From an uncultured Rhodopila sp. (GTDB lineage Bacteria; Pseudomonadota; Alphaproteobacteria; Acetobacterales; Acetobacteraceae), in assembly GCA_903851415.1 (NCBI GenBank), contig CAINOE010000110.1, forward strand, positions 25,057-89,056: DNA of 64,000 bases, written 5' to 3'. Below are positions 24,629 to 34,018 of the stretch, one piece after another; the stretch's first letter is position 1; every line of letters begins with the position of its first letter. The position numbers and the translations under genes were made by a program. The notes below the pieces were generated by a model that was given only the letters and a program-made list of their open reading frames with translations, did no database searches and was not told the DNA's origin.

Positions 24629-26415
24629 GCGCTTCACGGGAACAGGCGGCAGAGGGCCCGCCGCGGGTCGGGTACCCGAGCGCGCCCGGCCTGCGGCGCC
24701 GGGTATTCAACCTCGGCGCTTTGGCAGCCGCCTCCTCCGGTGGTGACATTCCGGATCGGGTGGCTCGGTCTGTGATCAGACTGTCCCCGAGCGGCGGTCC
24801 GGACATGACCATGGCCCTCCAGGCGGCCATCGACGAAGCCGCCGACCGGAACCGGCCATTACACCTTAGGAATGGGGTATTTCCTGTTCGCGCTGACGTC
24901 CTGCGGCTGCGATCAGGCCTTACGATCATCGGCGCGCCTGGAGCGACATTGCAGCTTGTCGGGAAAGAGACCCCGGATTGCGCGATCATGCGCGGCGTGC
25001 GCCTGCGCGACGTTCGGATACAGGGCATCGCATTCAACGCGAAAAGCGACCGGACCTGGGCTCTCGATTTCGCCTCCTGCAGCGCCGTGCATGTTGCCGG
25101 AAATGTCGCAAAGTGCTGCTCGCTTGTTCGGTTTTCCGCCGGGTCGGGCGTGAAATATAATCAGGTAACGAAAGCCGATTGCTGCCGCGAGGTCAGTGTC
25201 GTGGAGAACGTTCTGGACGGCCCCGCGCACCGGCAAGCGACTGGAGGGATCCTCCTTTCCTACACTTTGGGCGCTGCGGTTCGCGGTAACCGCATCAGAC
25301 GGCATGGCCACGGTATCTGGTGGTATGGCGGCGATGCGGGAAAGATTCCCGGCGAAGGATCGAGAGCATCGCCGCGGTGGGTGCAGGATGTGCTGATCGA
25401 GGGGAACGACATCGCGGATATCAGTTCAACGGCCCCGAATTCCGGGGGGGGGATTTGGGGCGGCAAAGGCGAGCGCATCCGCGTTGTCAGGAATACCGTG
25501 GCCGATTGCCGGGACCTCGAAATTGATTTCGAAGGATGCGTCGACTGCGAGGCGGTCGAAAATGTCGTGACGTCGTCCAAGAGCAATGCCTCGCTCGCCA
25601 CCTTTTTCTTCTGCTCGGACATCCGGTTCATCCGGAACCGCGTCCTCCGCACCGACGGCGGCCGGGTGTTCGGTATCTTCAATGCGCCGCAGCAGTACGC
25701 CGAGACCGGTCCTTGCATCTTCGAGGAAAATGACTTCCAAAGTCCGGCGAAGATCGCGGTTCTGGGTGCGGGTTCGGCGGTATTGGGTTTCTCGTTCCGG
25801 CGGAACCGGCTCCGCAATGTCCGCATCGAACGATCGCCTTACGCCGTGGTTGGGCAGGAATACCGCGATAACCTGCTCGGGTTTTCGATCGCCTCGCCCG
25901 ATGCGTTCGATGGACTCTACAGCAGCGCCGGCGGATCCGTACCCGGCGGCTCAACCAGGAATCTGGTGATCGGCAATGTCGTCATGTCGACGGTTGCGCA
26001 GCCGCCCGGCAGCAGGGGGATCGTTGTCGAAGACAGCGACTATAACGTGGACTGCCGCTCGGAAGTCAGCGGCAACCAAACATCGGGCTTCCCCACCGAT
26101 ATAGTCTACAAGGCAAGTGCCGACAACGGCGTGCCAAAAACAGCCACAATCGATAACAACATCATTGAGAATGCGATCGTTCGAGAAGAGGCCGGGAAGA
26201 GCGTAGGCAAGTCGACGGTCTTCCTGAACCAAAACCGCCGTAAGGCGGGCGGCCGCCTGCTGAACTACCCCGGCGATATTCCGACCGCCGGACTGTGGAA
26301 TGCGGGGCAGCGCGTTATCTTCGATCAGCCTGAGCCGGATGGTTCAATCGGTGCTGTCTGCACCCAAACCGGTACCCCGGGTGAATGGCGCAAGTTCAAG
26401 CGCGAGCCGTCATAG
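24625..26415 (+). CDS. Right-handed beta-helix protein of EPS operon
   Basis: A 596-residue protein with parallel beta-helix repeats of the pectate-lyase/periplasmic copper-binding-like type: repeated x-I-x-x-N turns such as VSVVENVLDG, VLIEGNDIADISS, IRVVRNTVADC, IRFIRNRVLRTDG and CIFEENDFQS. The N-terminus has VIRLSPSGGPDMTMALQAAI, the usual entry of such folds. Relatives in EPS clusters are lyases, epimerases or depolymerases, but no catalytic set can be named here. No clear signal peptide is seen (GALAAASSGG is weak). The TTG start overlaps the Wzc stop (TTGA). Cysteines are more frequent than usual for the fold. Confidence 0.75.
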   Translation: MSASREQAAEGPPRVGYPSAPGLRRRVFNLGALAAASSGGDIPDRVARSVIRLSPSGGPDMTMALQAAIDEAADRNRPLHLRNGVFPVRADVLRLRSGLTIIGAPGATLQLVGKETPDCAIMRGVRLRDVRIQGIAFNAKSDRTWALDFASCSAVHVAGNVAKCCSLVRFSAGSGVKYNQVTKADCCREVSVVENVLDGPAHRQATGGILLSYTLGAAVRGNRIRRHGHGIWWYGGDAGKIPGEGSRASPRWVQDVLIEGNDIADISSTAPNSGGGIWGGKGERIRVVRNTVADCRDLEIDFEGCVDCEAVENVVTSSKSNASLATFFFCSDIRFIRNRVLRTDGGRVFGIFNAPQQYAETGPCIFEENDFQSPAKIAVLGAGSAVLGFSFRRNRLRNVRIERSPYAVVGQEYRDNLLGFSIASPDAFDGLYSSAGGSVPGGSTRNLVIGNVVMSTVAQPPGSRGIVVEDSDYNVDCRSEVSGNQTSGFPTDIVYKASADNGVPKTATIDNNIIENAIVREEAGKSVGKSTVFLNQNRRKAGGRLLNYPGDIPTAGLWNAGQRVIFDQPEPDGSIGAVCTQTGTPGEWRKFKREPS

Positions 26416-26417
26416 CC

Positions 26418-27716
26418 ATGCAGCCTGCACGACCGCATCCCGCTATGTCGAACCGCGCTGCCCCGCCGGTCCGCGGTTATTCTCCGGCGGCATCGCGCAC
26501 CCGCATCATCGTCTACTGGGTTCTGATCATCTTCATAGTGATATTTCCGAAGAGCGGCGTTAAGTCAGGCGTTGTGCCTTTGACGACCGGATACGCGTTG
26601 GTGTGCCTCGCGGCGCCGCTTGCCATGGCGGATAATCTGCTTCGCTCCAGAAGCAGCATTGCGAGCTTCATGGCCCTTGCGATGTGCGCCCCGTTCGGCG
26701 GCGTTGTTGCGCTCAGCCTTTGGATCAATGGCGCTGTCACGCCCGGCGCGGGGCTGGCGGCGGTCGCCTCGTTCATCCTGCTGCCTCCGGTGTTTTTTGG
26801 TCTGTTTGCCAGTCAGCTTGCGATGATCCCATGGCCGGTGATCCGCCGGTCGATCATCATTTCCATGCGGGTCGTCGCCGTATACGGCCTGTTTCTTTTT
26901 GCGCTGAAGCTGCTGACCGGATCCTTCCTCGAGATACCGTACTTGACGGTCAATGCCGACGATGCCGGCATGCTCGAGTCAACCAAGCATATCGATCGCG
27001 GCGGCATCTTCAAGCTGATTTCCACCTATAACAATGGCAACCTTTTCGGGGCGTCGATGCTGCTGCTCCTGCCGCTTTACATTTGGATGGAGCGGAGCCG
27101 GGTGTTCATCGGCATCTTCATCGCCGCCATGATTCTGACACTCTCACGCAGCGTCTGGCTTGGTCTCCTTGCGACCTGCGCGATGATGACGCTGCAGAGC
27201 AAGGTAACGGCCCGCATGCTTGTCGTTTCGGCCTGCGGCCTGGCCTTGTTCGTCGTTGCGATCTGGTTCATCGCGGGCTATGTCGGCAACGGTTCCAACT
27301 TTCTGATCGATCCCACCATGGGCGGTCGCAACTCCACCCTGGATCAGATGACGCAAATAGGTCTGATGCCGGACACGCCGGTCGATATGCTGCCTGAAAT
27401 CGTCTATGCAGGGGTCATAGTGCAATATGGGGTCCTGGGATTACTTGCATTCTGCGCATATCTGTTCGGGCCTATCGTGGTTGCGAAAATCCGCTTTCCT
27501 AAGTTACTTCCGGTGCAAAGGTATGCCGCCACTGGCATTCTCGGTTATGCTGCGATATGCCTGGCCGACGGCGGGATCATGCTCATTCCAGTTATCCCGA
27601 TATTCTTGTTCGTGTCGATCATTTTGCTGGAGGCGCCGCGCCTGATGAACGCCGGGAACAGGATCGGTTCGCCGATGACTACTGTCCCCGGCGAGATCTT
27701 CGCTGGCGTAAAATAG
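26418..27716 (+). CDS. Wzy-like polysaccharide polymerase (O-antigen ligase superfamily)
   Basis: Integral membrane protein of about 432 residues with ten or more hydrophobic segments (IVYWVLIIFIVIFPK, FMALAMCAPFGGVVALSLW, VYGLFLFALKLLTG, FIGIFIAAMILTLSRSVWLG). A central extracytoplasmic loop is followed by LTLSRSVWLGLLATC, the SRS/T-x-W pattern of the Wzy/WaaL superfamily. It would polymerise repeat units in the periplasm. Start at 26418, 2 bp after the beta-helix stop; an ATG at 26385 would overlap that gene, and one at 26445 is also possible. It is the last gene of the operon that begins at 19682. Confidence 0.8.
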   Translation: MQPARPHPAMSNRAAPPVRGYSPAASRTRIIVYWVLIIFIVIFPKSGVKSGVVPLTTGYALVCLAAPLAMADNLLRSRSSIASFMALAMCAPFGGVVALSLWINGAVTPGAGLAAVASFILLPPVFFGLFASQLAMIPWPVIRRSIIISMRVVAVYGLFLFALKLLTGSFLEIPYLTVNADDAGMLESTKHIDRGGIFKLISTYNNGNLFGASMLLLLPLYIWMERSRVFIGIFIAAMILTLSRSVWLGLLATCAMMTLQSKVTARMLVVSACGLALFVVAIWFIAGYVGNGSNFLIDPTMGGRNSTLDQMTQIGLMPDTPVDMLPEIVYAGVIVQYGVLGLLAFCAYLFGPIVVAKIRFPKLLPVQRYAATGILGYAAICLADGGIMLIPVIPIFLFVSIILLEAPRLMNAGNRIGSPMTTVPGEIFAGVK

Positions 27717-28438
27717 CCGGCGGAGCGCATCGATGAGTCGAGGACGGTTGCTTAACCAAGAGCCGCAACGCCGGCACCGTCGGACCGAGCGGGCTGTCGC
27801 GCGCCGCATGATCTCGGCGCCCGGGGGATGAACACCGCACACTTATTCAAGACCGCGCGTCTCACCGGCCGTGAAACGTTGAGCTGCCACAGCTTTTGTC
27901 AACCTTCCGGCTTCCTGACCGGCCTTGCACCCTTTCACTTGCGACGATAGCGGACGTCCCGCACAACAGCATGCCCTCAACCAGTCGCTGATGACCGGAG
28001 ACGATCGTCCGTTCTGCTCTGCCGGGAAATCAGTTGCGATGACCTGGAAGCGATTGCCGGCCTGTTGGCCCGCGGTTTCCCGAACGACCGCAGGTTTCGC
28101 GATTATCCGTTGCGGGTGAACCTCTGGCAGTCTGACTTGATCCGGCTCGGGACGTTTCCGACTCCGGCCAGCCTGGCTGCAATCGGCGTCATTCGCGCTG
28201 GCGTGTTCTGCTCTGCCAAATATCACGTATTCGTATAAGGCGTTGTCAACCATTGTCTCGCAGGTTATCGTGGTTTATCAACCGGGTGGTCCGAGGCGGA
28301 GGGTCTGGGTTTGAACAATGTCTCAACAATGTTCAAGCGCGATGCCATCGTCACGACCGCCTGGATCTGGCCGGCTTACCGCCTCATGCTGAGAACCCTT
28401 GCGGCAGAGGAGGAGGGAACTAGAAGGTTTTCTTCGTC
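27717..28438. other. Intergenic region with possible gene relic
   Basis: About 720 bp between the polymerase and the GMC oxidoreductase. ORFs on either strand look accidental, apart from a possible N-terminal acyltransferase relic at 28020-28120. A short AT-richer stretch at 28200-28290 may carry the promoter of the next gene. Confidence 0.45.
28020..28229 (+). pseudogene. Possible relic of a GNAT-type acyltransferase
   Basis: The frame reads CREISCDDLEAIAGLLARGF followed by PNDRRFRDYPLRVNLW and ends at a TAA at 28227. The first part resembles the N-terminus of GNAT-like proteins found in EPS clusters (R-x-I-S-x-D-D-L-x-A-I-A-x-L-L-x-R-G-F-P), but the acetyl-CoA-binding core is absent and no start codon is evident. 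Judged a truncated remnant on pattern memory only. Confidence 0.3.
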
Positions 28439-30178
28439 ATGATCACGCACGCAAGCATAATCCCCGAAAATACCACACTGGAAACAGAAATTTGCATCGT
28501 CGGAGGCGGTCCGGCAGGAATCACCTTGGCGCTTGAGCTCAGTGGCCAACCATTCCGCGTTATCCTTCTTGAGGGCGGTGAGATAAAATATGACAGTGTT
28601 GGTCAATCGCTTTACAGAGGCACCAATATAGGCCTGCATTACGAGGATCTTCATCAGTCGCGGTCTCGTTTTTTCGGCGGAAGTTCGAATTGCTGGGCCG
28701 GTTTTTGCCGGCAATTCGACGAACATGATTTCGAGTTTCGCGATTGGGTACCTAACAGTGGCTGGCCCATCACGTTAGCCGATCTACGGCCGCACTACTA
28801 CCGCGCGCATGAATTGCTTCAACTCGGTCCCGTCAACTTCGATCCGCGCGTGTGGGAGGATCTCATCGGCAGGCCTGATGCCAGGATGATAAAGTTTGAC
28901 CGCGAACGTGCCATCAATATTATCGCGCAGGTAAGCCCACCAACCCGCCTCGGCCAGCTCTACCGCGACGATTTAGCCCGTTCGGGCAACGTTTCCACGT
29001 ATCTGGGCGCCAGCGTAACCGAAATCGAAACCCCCGGCGCGGGTTCGGCGGTCACCGGGCTGCGTGTGCGAACCCTCGCGGGCGGAGGGTTCCGCGTGGT
29101 CGCTCAAACCTATGTCCTGGCTACCGGCGGAATCGAAACCCCGCGCCTGATGCTGGCTTCCAACCGCTATCAGCCGGCCGGCGTCGGCAATCACTACGAT
29201 GTCGTCGGACGCTATTTCATGGATCATCCGCGGCTGCGCAGCGGTGAGATCGTGTTCCGCAATCCCGAATGCAACAGCCGCATCTACGACATGCATAGTA
29301 CTCTTGCCCGCAAGATGACGGCTCGCGGCGTCAGGGTCAGCGGCTTCTTCGGCCTGACGCCGGAAACCCAGCGCGCAGAGCGTGTGGCCAACACGCGATG
29401 CTGCGTCAAGTCTCGTTTCATCGGCGACAGTCGTGAGACAAACCTCGCCGCCCTCACGCTTTTCCGGGCCATAGGCGAGCGCCGGCCGTTGCGGGACCGC
29501 TCTCGGAAGGAGGTGATCCGGTTGCTGACGCATCTGCCCCAGGTTACCATGATGGCGGCGGGTCTCAAGCTCAATCTACCTATACTCACCCGCGGTTTCA
29601 CTCTGGAAACCGTGGTTGAACCGACACCTTTGCCGGATAGCCGCGTCACCTTGAGCTCGGAACGGGACGCCCTGGGCGTGCCGCGGGTGAAAGTCGATTG
29701 GCGGCTGGGCGAACTCGAAAAGCGGACGATTCGCCGCACGCAGGAAATTCTCGGCGAGGAATTAGCCCGTGCCGGCGCCGGGGAAGTGCTTGTCGATGCA
29801 CCGCGCGAGGGCGAGCCCTGGCCCGATTCGATCGTCGGGTGCTGGCATCACATGGGGACCGCCCGCATGCATGCCGATCCTCGCAAGGGTGTTGTGGATA
29901 GCGACTGTCGCGTGCACGGGATCAACAACCTGTTCATCGCCGGCAGCTCAGTCTTCCCGACCTGCGGCTCAGACACACCAACGATCAACATCGTGGCGCT
30001 GGCCCTTCGCCTGGCGCAGCACATCAAATGTCAGTACGGCATCGATGCCGCGACCCGGGTGGACTGGCACACGGCATCGAGCGACTCTGTTGAACGCACT
30101 GAGGTTTTTGGGCGAGCCGCGGCTAATGAGGCAGGCTCCGGCAGTGCCGTCGCGGCCCTGACGGGCCGCGGCGGTTGA
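28439..30178 (+). CDS. GMC-family oxidoreductase
   Basis: FAD-dependent oxidoreductase of 579 residues. The dinucleotide-binding motif EICIVGGGPAGITLALEL starts near residue 18, followed by the RSRFFGGSSNCWAGFCRQFD substrate/FAD loop and YVLATGGIETPRLMLAS. The C-terminal GMC motifs are CWHHMGTARMHADP (catalytic histidine region), NLFIAGSSVFPTCGSDTPTI and NIVALALRLA. The substrate is unknown; its place between EPS genes and a secreted glycosidase-like protein suggests sugar or polyol oxidation. The ATG at 28439 is close to the FAD motif, as usual for this family. Confidence 0.87.
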   Translation: MITHASIIPENTTLETEICIVGGGPAGITLALELSGQPFRVILLEGGEIKYDSVGQSLYRGTNIGLHYEDLHQSRSRFFGGSSNCWAGFCRQFDEHDFEFRDWVPNSGWPITLADLRPHYYRAHELLQLGPVNFDPRVWEDLIGRPDARMIKFDRERAINIIAQVSPPTRLGQLYRDDLARSGNVSTYLGASVTEIETPGAGSAVTGLRVRTLAGGGFRVVAQTYVLATGGIETPRLMLASNRYQPAGVGNHYDVVGRYFMDHPRLRSGEIVFRNPECNSRIYDMHSTLARKMTARGVRVSGFFGLTPETQRAERVANTRCCVKSRFIGDSRETNLAALTLFRAIGERRPLRDRSRKEVIRLLTHLPQVTMMAAGLKLNLPILTRGFTLETVVEPTPLPDSRVTLSSERDALGVPRVKVDWRLGELEKRTIRRTQEILGEELARAGAGEVLVDAPREGEPWPDSIVGCWHHMGTARMHADPRKGVVDSDCRVHGINNLFIAGSSVFPTCGSDTPTINIVALALRLAQHIKCQYGIDAATRVDWHTASSDSVERTEVFGRAAANEAGSGSAVAALTGRGG

Positions 30179-30186
30179 CAAGTCCG

Positions 30187-32889
30187 CTAGGTGATCGCAT
30201 GAGCCAGCATGGTTGTGAGCGTCGCGTTCGATGAATCGAAGGTGGCAAGCAATGTTCCGGTCGCCTTGGTCGTTGCGGTTGCAGAAACCAGGAGTTCGGC
30301 ATTGCCTGAGACCTCGGCGGAATGCAGATACGAGCTGAGGGTACTGGCGGAACCGGTCCAGGACGTGCCCTTCAAGGCAGCGGTCAGGTCGAAAACATCC
30401 GCATCGGTAAGGACCGCGGCATTGAACACCGCGCTGCCGCTCCCGGCCGCCGGAAGCTTGAACGTGTTGCCGCCGGTGCCGCTGTCGGTAATCGTCTCTA
30501 CGCCGCCGGCCAGGTTGAAGCTGTCTGCGTGACCGGAGATGAAGAATAGATGATTGCCGCTGGCCGCATTGATCGTGGCGCTTGACAGCGTGACCGTGAC
30601 ACTGCTCTGGCTGGCCGCAACGGCGACTACAAGCGGGCTGGTGGTTGTGGCCGCGCTCCATGAGTCGTTCGGCTTGGTTTCGCCATACCAGTTTTTGCTG
30701 GTGTTTTCCTGCCAGATCGTGCCGTTCACATAGGCGAGTGTCGTTACGTTGGAGGTGAGCGAGTCGGTGACGCCGTTGACCGCGACCTGTCCGCCGCTGG
30801 TGATCGTCCAGGCATTGCCGCTGGCATCGGTGATCGCGGCGGTCGATCCCGCCAGGATCTCGGTGTCATTGGCCGAAGCATTGGCCGGAAGCGGGCTGAC
30901 CGTTGTTGGCCCGCTCCAGGAGTCGTTCGGCTGCGTCTCGCTGTACCAGTTCGACGACGTGTTTTCCTGCCAGATCGCGCCGTTGACGTAGGCGAGTTCG
31001 GTGACGTTGGAGGTGAGCGCGTCCGTTACGCCATTGACCGCAACCTGTCCGCCGCTGGTGATCGTCCAGGCGTTGCCGCTGGCATCGGTGATCGCCGCGG
31101 TGGAACCGGCCTTGACAACCGTATCGTTGGCGGATGCCTTGACCGGCAACGGACTGACCGTTGTTGGCCCGGTCCAGGAGTCATTCGGCTGCGTCTCGCT
31201 ATACCAGTTCGATGCCGTGTTTTCCTGCCAGATCGCACCGTTGACGTAGGCAAGTTCGATGACATTGGAGGTAACCGCGTCCGTTACGCCATTCACCGCC
31301 ACCTGTCCGCCGCTGGTGATCGTCCAGGCGTTGCCGCTGGCATCGGTGATCGCCGCGGTGGAACCGGCCTTGACAACCGTATCGTTGGCGGATGCCTTGA
31401 CCGACAACGGACTGACCGTTGTTGGTCCGGTCCAGGAGTCATTCGGCTGCGTCTCGCTATACCAGTTCGATGCCGTGTTTTCCTGCCAGATCGCACCGTT
31501 GACATAGGCGATTTCGGTGACGTTGGAGGTGAGCGCGTCCGTTACGCCATTGACCGCAACCTGTGCTCCGCCCGTGATCGTCCAAACGTTTCCGCTCGCG
31601 TCGGTGATCGCGGCGGTGGAACCGGCCTTGACAACCGTATCGTTGGGTGACGGTGGCGCATTCGAGACCGTGGTTGGTCCTTTGACCTGCAGGATCAGAG
31701 GATCGTCGCTGAGGCTCAGGGCGATACTGCTGACGCTGCTCAATGTCTGTATGGCGTTTGTCGATTGTATCGGGTCGTAGACCGAGACGGATGCCGAGGC
31801 GCCCAGATTGACGGTGATGTTGGTTGGGGTGGGGGCCTGTCCCAATGGCGAGGTTTCGTTCCAGATCGCGATGTATGACGTGCCGTTGGCGCCGGTAAAC
31901 TCCATTGCATGCCCGGTGGAAGACGGCAGATTACTGACCGAATAGCTGATTCCGGATGCCGTGGACGAAGAGGTGCCGCTGCTTCCAAGAATTGTTGTCA
32001 GATCGTGGATCGCCGTCGCGGCCGCGGTGGGAGCGGTGCCGTTGAACAGACCCAGGCCGCCGCTGGTGCCGTCGCCTGAGCCGGCGGCCTCTTCCTCCAG
32101 TTCATAGAGGTAGGTCTTGGCGATGCCCTGCTGCGCGTCGTCCAGCAGGATCTCCACGTCGCCGATAGCGGCGCCGGTAGCGCCGGAAGCGTCCGAATTC
32201 ATGTTGTAGCCGGTTTCGGTGTACACCGCCGGACCGGTCGGAGGGGTTTCGTTGGTCAGCGCATCCGACCGCAGCGGGTTCAGCGCGCTTGACGTGTTTG
32301 CCACGCCCTCCAGCGGCGGCAGTCCGTTCTGCGGATAGGGATGGGCGGTGTCAAAATCGGCAAGGCCCGGGGTGGTAGCGGGGTTCGGTCCCTGGGCGTT
32401 GCCGCCCATGCCGTAGCCGGTGAAATAGTAAACCTGCACCCCCGGCAGCGAACTGTCGCCGTGCGCGAGCGAGTAGAGGTCCTGCTGGAAGGCGACCGCG
32501 CTATCGAGGCTGGTCTGGCCGTTATACGTAATCGGCCATTGGTTGATCTCGTTCGGACCTTCCAGTTCAGCAACCATACCGGGTGCCGTCGCGTTCAGCT
32601 GATTGTATGCCGCGATTTCGGACTGGAGATCCGCCGTTGTAATCGATCCGCCGTCATAGGTCTCGAAGTCGAATTTTATTCCCGCCTGCCCCAACGCCGT
32701 GTAGACGCTCTCATTTGCCGTGTTGTAGCCGTCCCGTACGTAGGATATGCCGAGATACTGCAAGTCGGCGAGGTCTGTCGATGCGCTTTCGTAATCTGCC
32801 ACTCCGGTGTTGATATGCGTGTTCACACCAAGACTGCTGATGAATGACGCAGTCGTCATCGTTCCAACTTGCGTAATACTGCCTGACAT
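30187..32889 (-). CDS. Secreted glycosidase-like protein with four 86-residue repeats
   Basis: A 900-residue protein built as follows. Residues about 1-330: TIM-barrel-like glycoside hydrolase region (LQYLGISYVRDGYN; LEGPNEINQWP with a likely acid/base glutamate; YTETGYNMNS with a likely nucleophile glutamate), similar in layout to clan GH-A enzymes. About 330-410: beta-sandwich. About 416-759: four tandem repeats, each starting NDTVVKAGSTAAITDASGN or a variant. The C-terminal 140 residues (DTGTGGNTFKLPAAGSGSA, FDLTAALKGTSW) look like the type I secretion target domains common in Acetobacteraceae. There is no Sec signal peptide, in line with type I export. It may process the EPS made by the neighbouring cluster. 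Confidence 0.78.
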   Translation of the reverse strand: MSGSITQVGTMTTASFISSLGVNTHINTGVADYESASTDLADLQYLGISYVRDGYNTANESVYTALGQAGIKFDFETYDGGSITTADLQSEIAAYNQLNATAPGMVAELEGPNEINQWPITYNGQTSLDSAVAFQQDLYSLAHGDSSLPGVQVYYFTGYGMGGNAQGPNPATTPGLADFDTAHPYPQNGLPPLEGVANTSSALNPLRSDALTNETPPTGPAVYTETGYNMNSDASGATGAAIGDVEILLDDAQQGIAKTYLYELEEEAAGSGDGTSGGLGLFNGTAPTAAATAIHDLTTILGSSGTSSSTASGISYSVSNLPSSTGHAMEFTGANGTSYIAIWNETSPLGQAPTPTNITVNLGASASVSVYDPIQSTNAIQTLSSVSSIALSLSDDPLILQVKGPTTVSNAPPSPNDTVVKAGSTAAITDASGNVWTITGGAQVAVNGVTDALTSNVTEIAYVNGAIWQENTASNWYSETQPNDSWTGPTTVSPLSVKASANDTVVKAGSTAAITDASGNAWTITSGGQVAVNGVTDAVTSNVIELAYVNGAIWQENTASNWYSETQPNDSWTGPTTVSPLPVKASANDTVVKAGSTAAITDASGNAWTITSGGQVAVNGVTDALTSNVTELAYVNGAIWQENTSSNWYSETQPNDSWSGPTTVSPLPANASANDTEILAGSTAAITDASGNAWTITSGGQVAVNGVTDSLTSNVTTLAYVNGTIWQENTSKNWYGETKPNDSWSAATTTSPLVVAVAASQSSVTVTLSSATINAASGNHLFFISGHADSFNLAGGVETITDSGTGGNTFKLPAAGSGSAVFNAAVLTDADVFDLTAALKGTSWTGSASTLSSYLHSAEVSGNAELLVSATATTKATGTLLATFDSSNATLTTMLAHAIT
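30613..31644 (-). repeat. Four tandem 258-bp repeats inside the secreted protein
   Basis: Units begin at 31644, 31386, 31128 and 30870 on the minus strand, each exactly 258 bp (86 codons). The middle two are nearly identical at DNA level; the outermost 3' unit (30613-30870) is the most diverged. GTGTTTTCC recurs at 30701, 30959, 31217 and 31475 at exact period. This is a likely site for copy-number change by recombination. Confidence 0.95.
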
Positions 32890-33414
32890 GTTCTGGTCCT
32901 TAAAGATATCACGATAACGTGACTGTCAATAAGGCCTGGAAAGAACCAATGTCTACAAATCAATTATTTCGGCAAAACTACATAATGATTCAGAATATGA
33001 CCGGAACGGAATCGCGGAAAATCCGGCGGCGAACCCGGGCGCTTGCCCGGTTGCTCGGCTTGCCGGCGCTCATGGATTCTTATACGTAATGATACGCGCC
33101 CGCTTCAGCCGGGCGCCGGCTCGGCCGGCTCGGTCCGGTTCCGGATCATGCAAGCCGCGGGCGAAACCGCCGCATTCGATCTCAGGTCGTATGTCCCGGG
33201 AAAAACCCCGCGCCTATGTGGCGGAGTCCTGCAAGTGGCTCAGCAGCGGCTGTTTCGCCGTGACCGCGATGGCCCGGCTGGCCCGATTCCGGCGGCGTCG
33301 TCTGACAAAACGCATCGGCGGCCCGCATCTTGCCAGCGGCAGCGGCCTTGATGACGGCCGGCAAGCCCGGGAAATGTCAGCTCCGCGCTCCGCCGCGCCG
33401 GGCCAGTCCCACGG
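32890..33414. other. Intergenic region with duplicated element
   Basis: About 525 bp. The first 110 bp upstream of the secreted protein are AT-rich (ACGATAACGTGACTGTC, CAAATCAATTATTTCGG) and probably hold its promoter. From about 33240 the sequence matches 17160 onward, including the 29-bp element at 33305. I see no gene. Confidence 0.5.
33305..33333. promoter_or_regulatory. 29-bp double GCA-N3-TGC element, copy 3
   Basis: ACAAAACGC and GCATCTTGC lie at the same 20-bp centre spacing as copies 1 and 2; one half is degenerate. It is about 420 bp upstream of the secreted glycosidase-like gene and just downstream of the OsmC gene. Confidence 0.35.
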
Positions 33415-33891
33415 TCATTCCCGCCGGATCACCGCCTCGTGCAGGACCGGAAAGTTGACCGAGTTGGCAATGAAGCACTTCGCATGCGCCTCATGGTGAA
33501 GCTTCCGGGCCAGCTCCAGGTCGTCGCCGGCCCGTATCGTCACATGCGGCCGCAGCATGACGCCGATGAAGCGTCCCGTGCCGCCCTCCTCCGCCATCGT
33601 TCCGGATGCGTCGTCGCGATAAGCCACCACGCCGATGCCGGCCGTCGCGCACAGGTGCAGATACGCAAGCTGGTGGCAGGACGACAGCGCCGCGACCAGC
33701 AGCTCCTCCGGGTTCCAGCGTCCGCCGTCGCCGCGAAAGGCGGCGTCGGCCGAGCCGGGGATCGCCGGCTTGCCGCCGGCCGAGATCGTATGATCGCGGC
33801 CATAGGCCCGGTACTCGGATGTGCCGCTGCCCCGGTTGCCGGTCCACGCGACCTCGACCACGTAATGATGCTCGCCTTTGCCGCCAGCCAT
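33415..33891 (-). CDS. OsmC-family protein
   Basis: A 158-residue OsmC/Ohr-superfamily protein, the peroxide-reductase type that uses paired cysteines. It has HHYVVEVAWTGNRGSGT at the N-terminus, RWNPEELLVAALSSCHQLAY with the first conserved cysteine near residue 72, and HHEAHAKCFIANSVNFPV with the second. Relatives with the ending SVNFPV belong to the OsmC subgroup with the signature GTSEYRAYGRDH. It is monocistronic by context. A relic of its last 20 codons occurs at 17340-17400. Confidence 0.88.
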   Translation of the reverse strand: MAGGKGEHHYVVEVAWTGNRGSGTSEYRAYGRDHTISAGGKPAIPGSADAAFRGDGGRWNPEELLVAALSSCHQLAYLHLCATAGIGVVAYRDDASGTMAEEGGTGRFIGVMLRPHVTIRAGDDLELARKLHHEAHAKCFIANSVNFPVLHEAVIRRE

Positions 33892-34018
33892 GGTTGCCTC
33901 CCTGTTTGCCAGGCGCCGATTGTCCGGCGCATGTGAAGGCGATCATGACCCGTTTGGGGGGCCGGGCAAGCCGCCGGCGAAGCCGATGGCGGCACGGCTC
34001 ATGGCCGCTTGCGCACCG

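Noticed and set aside
27843..28253. 136-aa minus-strand ORF between polymerase and GMC oxidoreductase
   Set aside because: No domain; the opposite strand has a possible GNAT relic, and neither looks functional.
30613..31644. Tandem repeat as CRISPR array
   Set aside because: Units are 258 bp, contiguous and in frame with no spacers; they encode protein repeats. No CRISPR-like array was seen anywhere in the window.
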